Below are positions 54,491 to 64,000 of a DNA stretch of 64,000 nt, in pieces. The first letter of the stretch is position 1, and every line of letters starts with the position of its first letter. The DNA is taken from assembly GCF_000143415.4 (NCBI RefSeq), contig NW_003314341.1, positions 850,682-914,681 on the forward strand. The letters run 5' to 3'. This DNA comes from Selaginella moellendorffii (Eukaryota; Streptophyta; Lycopodiopsida; Selaginellales; Selaginellaceae). The notes under the pieces are model-generated. The model worked only from the letters and a program-made list of their open reading frames with translations. It made no database searches and had not been told where the DNA came from. The translations under genes and the position numbers were made by a program.

Positions 54491-55686
54491 AAGGGTGGTG
54501 TAAATTTGAGTTGAGGTAATGAGTTGAGCTCAACTCAGCACAAGTCAACTCAAGTCAATGTAGTTAACTAGAAGTCTTACAAAGGAAATCTAAATTGAAG
54601 AAATGAAGGTTTAACAAACTTTAAAATATTAAAACGTAAGTACTTGGGTTAAATATTTTCATAAAATTGAGTCCTTTAGAAAAGATAAAGTTTATAAGAA
54701 TGTATTTTTTTTAAGCTATATTATTTTACTATGAACTACTTTTACAATTATTACATTTTGGTTTTCTTGGTTTTTGACACATTTTGACAGGTAGATATTA
54801 TTAATCTATGTCAGTCAAAATAATATACATTTATATATTATTCCTTCATTTAAAAGATTTTTCTGGGGTTCTTGAGAAGATGAGAAGTAAAAAAATAAAA
54901 GATCTGTGAGTAAAAGTTGTAATGTAAATGAATGTGAGAATTTTAATTTCATTTCACTACTACAATTTCTATATTACATTTCTAGTCGTTAATGTGAAGA
55001 CTACTATCACCATTGATAAAAATGCTCTAAACCCTAAACCCTAAATACTTAATTAAAATGCATCTGTTATTTCCAAAACAATAATCTATAGTAAGAGAAA
55101 TGAAGAAATGAATAGCACGGTGAAAAGCACCAACAAATCTACTCCATAAAATTTTCTATGGCATTTGTAATTTATATATTAATTCATATAAAACTATGTT
55201 ACTTACCTCAATCCTCCCATATGAGAAGACCAAAGTATATTTTTGCAGTGAATCCCTAATAAGAGTTTTCAAGAATTGTTTATGAATAATAATAATAGCA
55301 ATCGAAATCTTTTGAAAGACTTAAAAGTAATATCACATTAAAAATCAACTCTATCTACATTTCCAAGATTGAAAGACAATTTCACACAAGAGAATGCTAG
55401 TGTACCAACGTGCCTCACCACTATAATGTAGTCTATATTTCCTTGTAAACTATTTCCCTAAAAAAATGGCATAAGTATAGAAAAGAATATATGTGTAATG
55501 GAGTAGGTTTTCATCAAAATGATAAAGCATGTGTATACACGATAATCTAGAATTCTAGAAGCTCTTATGTTTACAAGAAAGCTATGATATTTCAAGAATT
55601 TGTAGGGTTTAGGGTAGTGTTATAATAAATAACCCTCATTCTCTAGATTAAAAATTAGTATATAAACTACCATCAAGTTTTTTTAA
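54491..55686. other. AT-rich gene-free stretch
   Basis: No coding frame, RNA gene or element border that I can support. A short TTTAGGG-type run (CTAAACCCTAAACCCTAAA) stands at 55029-55047. Confidence 0.5.
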
Positions 55687-56846
55687 TGTCCTTCAGCTCT
55701 TGTCGCAAATGTGACTTCGGGTATCGAAAGTTACCTGTCGACCAGTCCTTACGGACACTCTTTCCTTACTGCCACGATGGCAGGAGGTTGGTATTGCTGG
55801 ACCCTTTATCAGCCCCTCTTGTTCAAGTGTTAGTAAACTGGACTTAGCATCTGTACTTGGCCGGATGAGCATAAGGACGGAATTCCTAAGTGTCTATTTG
55901 GCCAAGCATACTTGGCCCGGCTTTTTAGTTCTCTTTTGCTCTGTCTTGCACTGGCTTGACAAGAACCCTCGCGTATTGAGATTGGTCCCTCAATATCGCT
56001 GGATGATAGCTTACCGTGTCTGCCAAACACCCTCGCTATCATGCCCTTTGTGTTAGTCTCAATTTGTCCTAGATGCTATTTATGGAAAGTGTCCAGATTT
56101 GCTCATTTGGCATATCTACGGAATGTAGAGATCGGCCTGAACACAATGGTGTTCGTCCCGTGTCCAAATTCGCAATCTAAGGACATTCCATATTTAGTAA
56201 GTTTCGAGTTTGTCCCAGAGACTAACTCCTGATACTAAGGGAGGCTTGGGGTGAAAGCCCAAAGCGTGTGTTCCTCAAGGGGGGGGGGGCTATGGGGGGT
56301 TCCAAATGTATAGTAGGGATAGTGGGTAGGTCGGGCATGGCCGACCAACCTGAGGCATAGTCTAGCTCCCGCTTGCGTGCCTGTCCTTGTTCTGCGTCCG
56401 GCTTGGGTCTAAGCCCAAGTTTCATTCCATGCTAGCTGGTGGAGTACCCATATCCTCACGTTAGGCCACCGGTATGCCGAAATAGCGCCAGACTCCGTTT
56501 GGCTCCGTTTTGCGTGCTGGTCCTGGCATTGGGATGCTGGTTGCTCCAGGACTGTTCCAAGTCACTCTGGGCTCCTGTCCCTTTGCTCCTTGGGCTATAT
56601 GCTCGGGAGTTGCTCCATGGTCTGGTTCCATCACTCCTTGGCGACACGCTTGGGAGTTTGGCACCGTTCTTTCGTTCAGTGGCCCAAGGCCCTGAACCTC
56701 GGGTACCTATGGACACGTGGCACGGACACGTGGTATGTGACACGTGGCATCTATCACGTGGCTCAAAGAGGGTTTAGGTTCCGCTTCGTGGTGGTATCCT
56801 ATGGTAAATCGCCATAGGATAAAGGGTCAAAACCACGTGCGCTACA
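55687..56846 (+). repeat. LTR-C (left border tentative)
   Basis: The right end is ACGTGCGCTACA at 56846, followed at 56848 by a primer-binding site, TTGGTATTAGAGA. It holds the shared module (GGTGAAAGCCCAAAGCGTGT at 56250, then a G tract and CCAAATGTATAGTAGGGATAG) but no hexamer array. The left end is guessed at TGTCCTTCAGCTC, where GC-rich sequence begins. The CACGTGG motif recurs at 56715-56760. Confidence 0.6.
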
Positions 56847-58956
56847 TTTGGTATTAGAGAATGAGTCTAAGCGAGTACTATTCAATGGGATTGGGCAACT
56901 AGTCTTGTTGCATACGCAGAGATGAAAACGATGATCCGAGTGGGTACACGTTTGGGTGCAAAGGCTTCGCAATTGGTTCCTTGGGTATGGATATTGTTAC
57001 CTTGTTGTACCTTATGATGTGAGCTTGTGCTTGGGCTCATAGGATGGTTTGGAGATGTTCCGTTTGCACGAGTTTGAGCTTGAGCGCGTGAGTGAGGAAC
57101 ATTAGCAACTTGAGGTTACACTTTGAGTTGGCAGGATTAATGTTAGCCTATCGTTGGTTCCATGAGTTGTTCCATGTACCATGGGTGAAAGCAAACCTCC
57201 CTGGGTTTGCTATGAGTGGCAAATAGGCTGGTCCGTAGCTGTTTAGCACGGCACTAGTGGATCCTTCCTAGGCATAATTACAAGTGGATCAATCAAGACT
57301 ATAGGGATGAGTCAATTGATTCAAGTAATTATTGCCGTGCTCTCTCATAAACTTTTCTTGGATTGGACTGAAGGCAGTGCGAAAGCAAGCTTGAGGTTTG
57401 GTCAAAGATGAGACCGAAAAGAGAGTCATCGGGGACGAAGGATCAAATACGTAAATCATTTTCTCTTCTTGGAGAGATGATCTGCAACGAGGTGTTAACT
57501 CATTGCTTGTGTTCACATCATGCAATCAAGAGTCCCTATCTTGATGCATGTTGGAGATGGTGGTTTTACAATGGTGAGTTGTGGGCTGGATAGCGGTGAA
57601 GCGCTAAACCATTTTGTCTAAGCTTGCTATTGGAAGACTTGGGTTGCAATGCTCAATTCTTTTTCGGGGAACCTTGCTATTGCTCCTTGAGTAGCTTGGT
57701 GTTGGATTAGTGTTGAGTTTGGTCGGAAAGAGAGTGGCATGAGCTTGTCCGTGTTCTGAACAAAAGTTAGTGATGTTGGGTGTTGTAAATCTCTATCGGT
57801 GGAGTGTGGCATTTATGTTGCATTTTGTCGAATTGAGTTAGCACTTGATACTCACATAAACCCTTGAAATAATGACATTGGCATTGCTCGTGGTATTGCT
57901 CAATTGATGATCAAGTCATTGTGATTTCTATATCATATCCATGTGATAATGAGCAATGTGTTTACGAAGTTGCTTGGTTAAATGATGATCAACCCCAAAG
58001 TGGTTGATGGAGAAGCTAACCTACTTGCATGAAGTAGCATTGTAGTAGCTTTGACTGGATTCTCGATGGTGGTTCATTATGCTAAGCTTAAGTAGGTACC
58101 TTGTTTCCTTGAGTTTGCCCATTAGGTGTTGGAAAAGGGTTGTAGCATTCATTTGCTATAGCTTGTCGGTTGATCCGTTAGCACTTGGAGTAAATTGTTG
58201 GATGGAGAAGATGTGTAGTTGAGGCATTAACATTGCTAGCACTTGTGTTAGTGGAAGTGGCATTGTTATTTCAAGTGATGAGGAATTTTCCTTGGACCTT
58301 GATTTTTCCATGTCATTTTTCTTGTTAGTGTTTTGGCTTCACATTGGATCTTGAAAGTGATTGAAGAAGAGCGTTAGTGCAATATGGATATCTGAAGATG
58401 TGGTCTTCGTGATCAAGCTTTGGATGTTCATTTTGCATTTTGCGGATGTCAGAGTTGGATATCGGAAATATGGGCAAAAAGATGTTTGATGCTTAAGCAT
58501 ATTATGGATCATAAGAATCTGTGTCGAGGTGAACCTATGTGAAGTTGTTTGTAGGATGAAGTTGGTTGAGTCTTGAAAGTTTGCAATCCTGGACTGAGAG
58601 TCATTCTTTCTCTAGGATGGAAATTTTCCACAAATTTTCTTAGGCTTTTCCAATGGCTGATCTGTTGATCACTTTGTCCGAAAACCTTTCCGTTTTTGTA
58701 AGCCAGTACAAACTAGTGAAGGGGTTGGAGTTGACTTTGGTTAGCTTAAACCTTGATAGGTAGTTTGTATAATGCGGCCCGAAAGGGATGCTGACTTTTG
58801 GGGCTAAAGCAATTAGGTTGGATAGAGTCTGGAGTTGATGTAGAAAAGTGGCCGTTGCACTTTTCTAAGAAAGGTGACCCTTATGCCTTTTTTTTTTTTT
58901 TTTTTTTTGTAGCATTATGCTCGGTGGCAGGTTGCACCTTGCATTTTGTTTAGACT
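56847..58956 (+). mobile_element. LTR-C internal region, non-coding
   Basis: Starts with the primer site and runs about 2.1 kb without gag or pol similarity. The first 630 bases have an AT-decayed relative at 53870. A 21-T run lies at 58888-58908. The element appears non-autonomous, or its coding part was lost before the rearranged LTR-A at 58957. Confidence 0.6.
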
Positions 58957-59352
58957 CTATGAGAGTAGTGAGCTCTCACTGATCTTGACTTGGTCTTGGT
59001 GGCCCTGTGCCTTGGCTGAGGATGGTAATTGTCTGATAAACTTTCGATAGTAGTTGCATAGCCCCAGGAACGCCCTCAACTCATGTACATTCGATGGTCG
59101 CTCCCATTCCTGGATCGCTTGGACCTTCTCCGGGTCCACCTTGAGCCCGTCCTGGCCCACCACATGCCCGAGAAACTTTACCTCTTGTTGAGCAAAGTCA
59201 CATTTGCTCTCTTTAGCATACAGCTTGTGTTCCCTTAGTTTCTCAAACACCTTCGCCAAGTGTTCGGCATGCTCTTCTAGCGTCTCGCTATAGATCAGGA
59301 TGTCGTCGATATAGACGACCACGAAGTGATCCAGATAGGGTACAAAGACGTG
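58957..59352 (-). pseudogene. Inverted piece of LTR-A reverse transcriptase
   Basis: On the minus strand it encodes [20 protein letters not shown] and onward to [17 protein letters not shown], matching pol 1570-1890 of copy 1 closely. After KFIRQ the match ends (copy 1 has [14 protein letters not shown]). It lies head-to-head with the integrase that starts in plus orientation at about 59350, so the internal part between RT and integrase was lost and the RT part inverted. Confidence 0.85.
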
Positions 59353-60597
59353 ACTAAGGCTAGTGGGGGCTTGTTGCAAAGCATCCCAATTCCAGATCGC
59401 CCGTGGAAATGTCTTACGATGGACTTCATCACGGGACTACCCCCAAGCGAGGGGTTTGATGCGATATTCGTGGTGGTGGACCGATTTTCAAAGATGGCAC
59501 ATTTCATACCCACCACAACGGACGTGGATGCGGAAGGTGTGGCGAAGCTGTTCTTTGAACAAGTGGTTCGAGTGCGGGGAAGGCCGGAAGAGATTATCTC
59601 AGATCGAGATAAGATCTTCACTAGTAGGTTCTGGAGGACACTCCTAGAACAGTATCGCACCAAATTGAAATTCAGCACAGCCTATCACCCACAGACAGGT
59701 AATGGGTATTAAGTCAAGATTGATGGCACTAACACTTCTTGACAGACGGACAAACGGAAAGGGTGAATAGGCAGCTGGAGGATTATTTGCGATGCTATGT
59801 CTCGGGAGACCAGACCGACTGGGTAAGTCATTTGGGACTTGCGGAAATGTGTTATAACAACTCACCACACTCAAGCATCGGGGTGAGTCCATGGGAAGTC
59901 ATCAATGGGCGAGCTATTGAAGGTCCTGTGGAACTCGGCGTGGCCGAGTATCATGGAGAGTTACCCGCAGTGGAGGCATTCACGGCGGAAAGACTCAACA
60001 TTTGGAATCTAGTGAGGGATTCCTTGGAACGGGCTCAACAAAGGCAAACTAAGTACGCGAACCAAAAGCGTCGGGATGTGGAGTTCCAAGCTGGGGAGAA
60101 GGTGTGGCTGAACACCAAGAACCTCAGACTACCAAGCTGGATCAGCCGAAAGTTGACCCAAAGGTAAAGACGCATGTATTCCTGTAAATGAATTGATCTT
60201 GAGTTCCTTAAGCAGGTTCGCGGGGCCTTATGAAATTGAGGCACGAATCGGTAAAGTGGCTTACCGACTCCGACTTCCTCGAGAGATGGGGAAGATGCAC
60301 CCAGTGTTCCACGTGAACTTACTCAAGCCGTACTTTGAGGATCCGCTTCGCAAGGACCAAGTGAGACCTTTACCTGAGGTTATCCAAGGGGAAGAGGAAT
60401 ACGAAGTCGAGGCCATCCTCAATGCGCGCAAGAGCAAGCGACAAGGACGCGAGGTGAGAGAGTTCCATGTGAAGTGGAAAGGATTTCCACACTGCGAAGC
60501 AACATGGGAACCGGAGGAGAACCTAGCGAACGCACGAGATCTAGTGGAGGAATTTCTGCAAGGCAGAACTTTATGTACTTATGCAAAATTCAATTAA
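59342..60597 (+). CDS. LTR-A integrase core and chromodomain, 5'-truncated (three exons)
   Basis: The sequence enters at [16 protein letters not shown], just past the zinc domain, and covers the DDE core, the C-terminal region and the chromodomain to AKFN-stop. Exons are 59342-59698, 59746-60163 and 60216-60597. Both introns of copy 1 are present at the same sites. The protein cannot be complete, because RT and the HHCC domain are missing from this strand. High identity with copy 1 suggests a recent common source. Confidence 0.85.
59699..59745 (+). other. Integrase intron 1, second element copy (47 bases)
   Basis: Begins GTAATGGG, ends CTTGACAG and keeps CTAAC. It differs from the 46-base copy at 3120 by one insertion and several substitutions, while the flanking exons are almost unchanged. 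This is what is expected of a spliced intron under weak constraint. Confidence 0.88.
60164..60215 (+). other. Integrase intron 2, second element copy (52 bases)
   Basis: Begins GTAAAGACG and ends CCTTAAGCAG. It has the same length as in copy 1, with two substitutions seen. Phase 2. Confidence 0.87.
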
Positions 60598-60631
60598 AAA
60601 TATCAATTTGCAAAGTTGAGCAAATGGCATA

Positions 60632-62147
60632 TGTTGGGACCCGAAGGCGCGCCAAAGGTAAGCTAATTAGCATGGGTTGGATAGGTCGACCAGGCGTAGG
60701 GCACTACGCCCGACTCCCTGCGGGGATGTCGAATCCGTAGACGTATTCTACGGAGGTTGGGTTCGAGTCCCAACCCCCTAGTAAAGCAAGGCTGGGTTCA
60801 AGTCCCGACCCTATACTAGGGCGTGGTGAGGTGAGGAATATAGGGACACCTATATTCCGTTGTCATGGGCTCTTGGCCGGGGAGGCTAACTTAGGCACAC
60901 CGCTAAGTGGGGGGATGCCCCCGGAGACATGGACAACAAGTCGTAGGATAAAACGAGACGTTCGATGTGGGCATCGAACTTCTTCTATGGGTGGTGGAGT
61001 TGTAAGGAACCGACTCCCCGAGATGTCGTAGGCTAAAGGATCCCCAAAAGCTTGACCGAAGTGACAAAGAGTTCATCGGATGGGACCAAGTCGAGGATCG
61101 AGTCCAAGACCGACTCTAGGACCGAGTTCGAGATAGAGTCCGGAATCGAATCCGAGACCGACTCGGGGACCGAGTTCGAGTCCGAGTTCGAGACCGAGTT
61201 CGAGACGGAGTCCGGATCCGAAATCGGGTCCGAGACCGAGTCCGAGGTCGAGTCCGAGGTCGGGTCCGAGATCGGGTCCGAGATCGAGTCCGTGATCGAG
61301 TCCGAACCCGAATCCGAAGTCGGATCCGAAATCGGGTCCGAGATCGAGCCAGAGACTAAGTCCAAATACTAATACGGGTCAAGGGGTGAAAGCCCAAAGC
61401 GTGCGTCTCCCAGGGGGGGGGGGCTGCAGGGGGTTCCAAAAGTATAGTAGGGATAGTGAGGTCCAGGAACCAGTTTAGAAGGGACTCTCCAGTTGGGCTT
61501 CCAAACCGACTTGAGGTTGGGACTGGGACCGAGGGGCCTTGGGTGGGAGTGAGCGTGGACTTGGCTGGTGCCGGAGGGGCCATCCAAGGAAGTGCTCAAG
61601 AGCAGCTCCCACTCCCGAAAGGGAAACCGATTGCGGTGCTCCCGGCTCAGGTGGAGTGGTGCCCCACTTGAGTACCTTGTGGCTCATTGGTCCTCGCCCT
61701 TCCGGGGGCTTGGGCCTTTCCTTCGGGATGGAAGAGGGGGGGTAGAGGTACCCATACCGGGCCGTTAGGCCACGGTGTTTCGCCCCGACGTCCCGAAGCA
61801 AGTGCTGCACCCAAGGCTTGGGATTTAGAGGGTCCCATGATCAAGCCTTGTGATACCTTGGGGTGTTAGGAATCTGGAGGCTTGGTGTGCTTGGCTGCTT
61901 GTGCCTGCGGGGAGTGTAGCCGAACCTTAAGTCCAGTCTAACCCGGGGAGGGGGATTGGGAGAGATTTGGGAATCCGTAGATGGATGGCTAACACTCCGT
62001 TGCTCGTGCAGTAAGTAGTTGAAACCAAGTAGGAGCTGGCACCATAGGCGAGAACCTTGGCGAGGGAACTTAGCACAAGCCAAGGCGGAGTTGGTCGGAT
62101 AGGCGAGGTAAGCTGGCAAATTGGAAAGGAAAAATTTGTGGCTTACA
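60632..62147 (+). repeat. LTR-A, second copy (1516 bp)
   Basis: TGTTGGGACC to GTGGCTTACA, as at 4052-5568, with few differences. It includes both tRNA-like B boxes (60760-60805), the hexamer array (61080-61370) and the shared module (61385-61460). It ends directly against the GACATGTC tandem array at 62148, with no primer site, so it is a true 3' LTR. Confidence 0.92.
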
Positions 62148-62345
62148 CCCGACATCTCTGGGACCCGACATATCCGGGGCCCGACATGTCCGGGGCCGGA
62201 TATGTCGGGGCCCGGATATGTCTGGGTGCCCGACATGTCCGGGGCCGGACATGTCCGGGGCCCGATATATCTGGGGCCGGACATATCGGGTGCCCGACAT
62301 ATCTGGGGCCCGACATGTCCGGGGCCCGACATATCCAGGGCCTGA
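62148..62345. repeat. Tandem array of about 17-19-bp units with GACATGTC cores
   Basis: About ten to eleven units of the type CCCGACATGTCCGGGGC, with variants GACATATC and GATATGTC. Single units and joins form palindromes such as CCGGACATGTCCGG. All reading frames stay open on both strands (ProAspMetSerGly-like), which is a by-product. It starts exactly at the LTR-A end. Confidence 0.9.
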
Positions 62346-62394
62346 GGTATGCCACATGGCATACAAGTGCAGAAGAGGTACCTTCCAATGTCAT

Positions 62395-62760
62395 GTCACG
62401 TGGCATGCAACCTCAAAGGTGCCACCTCTCCAAGGGTTTGTCACGTGGCATGCAACCTCCAAGATGCCACCTTTCCAAGGGTTTGCCACGTGGCATCCAT
62501 AGGTACCACCTCTCCAAGGGTTTGTCACGTGGCATGCAACCTCCAAGATGCACCTTTCCAAGGGTTTGCCACGTGGCATCCATAGGTACCACCTCTCTAA
62601 GGGTTTGTCACGTGGCATGCAACCTCCAAGATGCCACCTCTCCAAGGGTTTGCCACGTGGCATCCATAGGTACCAACTCTCCAAGGGTTTACCACGTGGC
62701 ATGCAACCTCCAAGATGCCACCTCTCCAAGGGTTTGCCACGTGGCATGCTATAAGTACAT
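62395..62760. repeat. Minisatellite with CACGTGGCAT in every unit
   Basis: Nine units of about 40-45 bases begin with CACGTGGCAT (62397, 62442, 62487, 62526, 62570, 62609, 62654, 62693, 62738). Type A continues with GCAACCTCCAAGATGCCACC and type B with CCATAGGTACCACC; both end TCTCCAAGGGTTTG. A and B mostly alternate, giving a higher-order unit of about 83 bases. CACGTG is the plant G-box core. Confidence 0.9.
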
Positions 62761-63290
62761 AAAAGTATGCCATGTGGCATGCCACCTCATCCAAACCATC
62801 CGTCTGAATGCCACCTTCTAAAAGGTATAGCTCATGGCATATAAATTGCTCAAAATGTATGCCACGTGGCAAACCCTACCCTACCCTAAACCCTAAACCC
62901 TACACTTGCACATGGCATAGTGTTGCGTTCCATACATTGAGCCCGTGTGCCATCTTTAGAGCACGTGGAATAACACGTGGCGATATAAGTTACTACGAAA
63001 AAAAACAACTCAAAAACATCCAACTTTAGCCGAAATATGAGTTGGCAACACTACATTTACTACCATGACACCAAGCTCGAAATATGTCACGTGACTCTTA
63101 CCTTGAAAAACCACTAAAAACGGCACATGTTACATGGCATGAACAGTGTGCCACGTGTCATCCGCTCCTAGGAGTCGTCTCGTGACACTCGAAAAAAAAA
63201 AGTAAGAAAAAATGACCACTTTTTCATTGTTGATGTTGCAGAAGTCGCAGCACTTCCAGATTCTAAGCCCGAACACTAATACATGCTGTG
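62761..63290. other. Gene-free stretch with scattered CACGTG motifs and telomere-like run
   Basis: Further CACGTGG or CACGTG copies at about 62862, 62963, 62974, 63090 and 63152. A CTACCCTAAACCCTAAACCC run is near 62880. No coding frame is supported. Confidence 0.6.
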
Positions 63291-64000
63291 GGGTGAAAGC
63301 CCAAAGCGTGTGTCTCCCAGGGGGGGGGGGCTGTGGGGGGTTCCAAAAGTATAGTAGGGATAGTGTGGGTGTTGGAGGTCGGGTAGCCGAGGTGGAGTCC
63401 GAGTTGAACTCGGAGTCCGAGTCCGGGTCCGAATCCGGGCGAGCGAGTGCTCTTCACGTGGTATACTGCGTGCGGGGCGAGCTCAAAGTGGGCTTTGGCT
63501 TCTGGCTTTGGCTCGTGGCTCTGCTTTTGCTACCTGCAACATCACACTCCCTGCTCGCCACCACAATGCGCATTGGGACGGGTCCTGGTGAAAGCCAGGA
63601 GACTCGGATCTTTGCGTGCGGTGGTGGTGGGCTGGCTGGCAGTTAATCCTCCTGATGTGGGGTGGTGTGTGCCTTTGGTAGAGGGCTGCACACCTATTGC
63701 TGTGGTGCAACACATGTGCTTGTGACGGGTCCTGGCCAATGCTCCGGCAGAACCGGAAGACTCGGACGACCAACATGTGTGGTGCGCCACAGCTCGGGCT
63801 AGCCTCTCGCTTTTGTGTGTGTTTTGGGGCAGTGGGGTGTTCGCACCCCCTCCCAAGCACACACCCCTTGCTGTGCTGTAACCGTTGAGTCCGGATCCGG
63901 GCGGGCAAAATTCCCTCGTGTTTGAACGTGGGTGAGCTCAGTCGCATGGGGGCTTAGCTGGTGCTTCACAGCCGGGGAAGTGACGCTCTAGGCATTTACC
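63291..64000. repeat. LTR-like module of a fourth family, running to the window edge
   Basis: GGGTGAAAGCCCAAAGCGTG, TCTCCCAG plus a G tract, and CCAAAAGTATAGTAGGGATAG occur once more (63291-63365), followed by a short GAGTCCGAGTCC array (63385-63440). The remaining 550 bases are GC-rich and unlike LTR-A, B or C. No gene is recognised. It is probably LTR sequence whose end lies outside the window. Confidence 0.55.

Noticed and set aside
62057-62872. Frames over the GACATGTC and CACGTGG arrays (up to 254 codons)
   Set aside because: These are periodic translations of tandem DNA. Unit lengths vary between copies and none shows a protein-like pattern.

Overview
The window looks like nuclear DNA of a land plant. 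The evidence is exons matching plant-type eIF4E, an SGR2-like DDHD phospholipase and cleavage factor CFIm25, short TTTAGGG-type interstitial repeats, and a chromodomain Ty3/gypsy element. Spliceosomal introns are very small (38-65 bases in most places). That fits a compact-intron lycophyte such as Selaginella, but the species is an inference. Most of the window is mobile DNA.

Layout. 1-6400: a chromovirus (LTR-A family) made of gag/protease, pol with two small introns inside integrase, a 1.5-kb LTR, then the start of a second copy that runs into a 100-N gap. 6501-10792: an inverted LTR-A fragment and non-coding LTR-B retroelements. 10793-23254: a 12,462-bp DNA transposon with perfect 24-bp terminal inverted repeats and a 4-bp target duplication (AGAA), inserted in an LTR-B. 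23255-40800: more LTR-B copies, several AT-rich and decayed, a fragment of a CR (Crinkler/RHS)-type gene, and LINE 3' fragments. 40802-41043: a 242-bp MITE with the same termini as the big transposon and its own TTAT duplication. 42854-46750: an apparently intact CR-type NTPase-PHD gene and a decayed duplicate. 46833-53400: an eIF4E gene with two single-base frame breaks, then fragments of an SGR2-like gene, a CFIm25-like gene and a possible lipase. 53870-58950: LTR-C family, one AT-decayed and one GC-rich copy. 58957-62147: a rearranged LTR-A element. 62148-64000: two tandem arrays and another LTR-like module.

The main find is the 12.46-kb transposon. On the minus strand it carries a multi-exon gene (or two adjacent genes) with a ParB-like segment, an acidic/repetitive linker and a C-terminal FCP1-like HAD domain. 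On the plus strand, facing away, is a gene with a possible DDE-like triad related to a family I associate with DUF7869. A 22-bp palindrome (arms ATGGCRTGNG and complement) occurs at about 20 sites inside the element, and I saw none outside it. Several copies sit inside 38-54-base introns close to the 3' splice site, and some lie in exons. The MITE shows that the termini have been mobilised at least twice.

The second main find is that both chromovirus copies keep two small spliceosomal introns inside the integrase coding region, which is odd for an element that copies itself through RNA.
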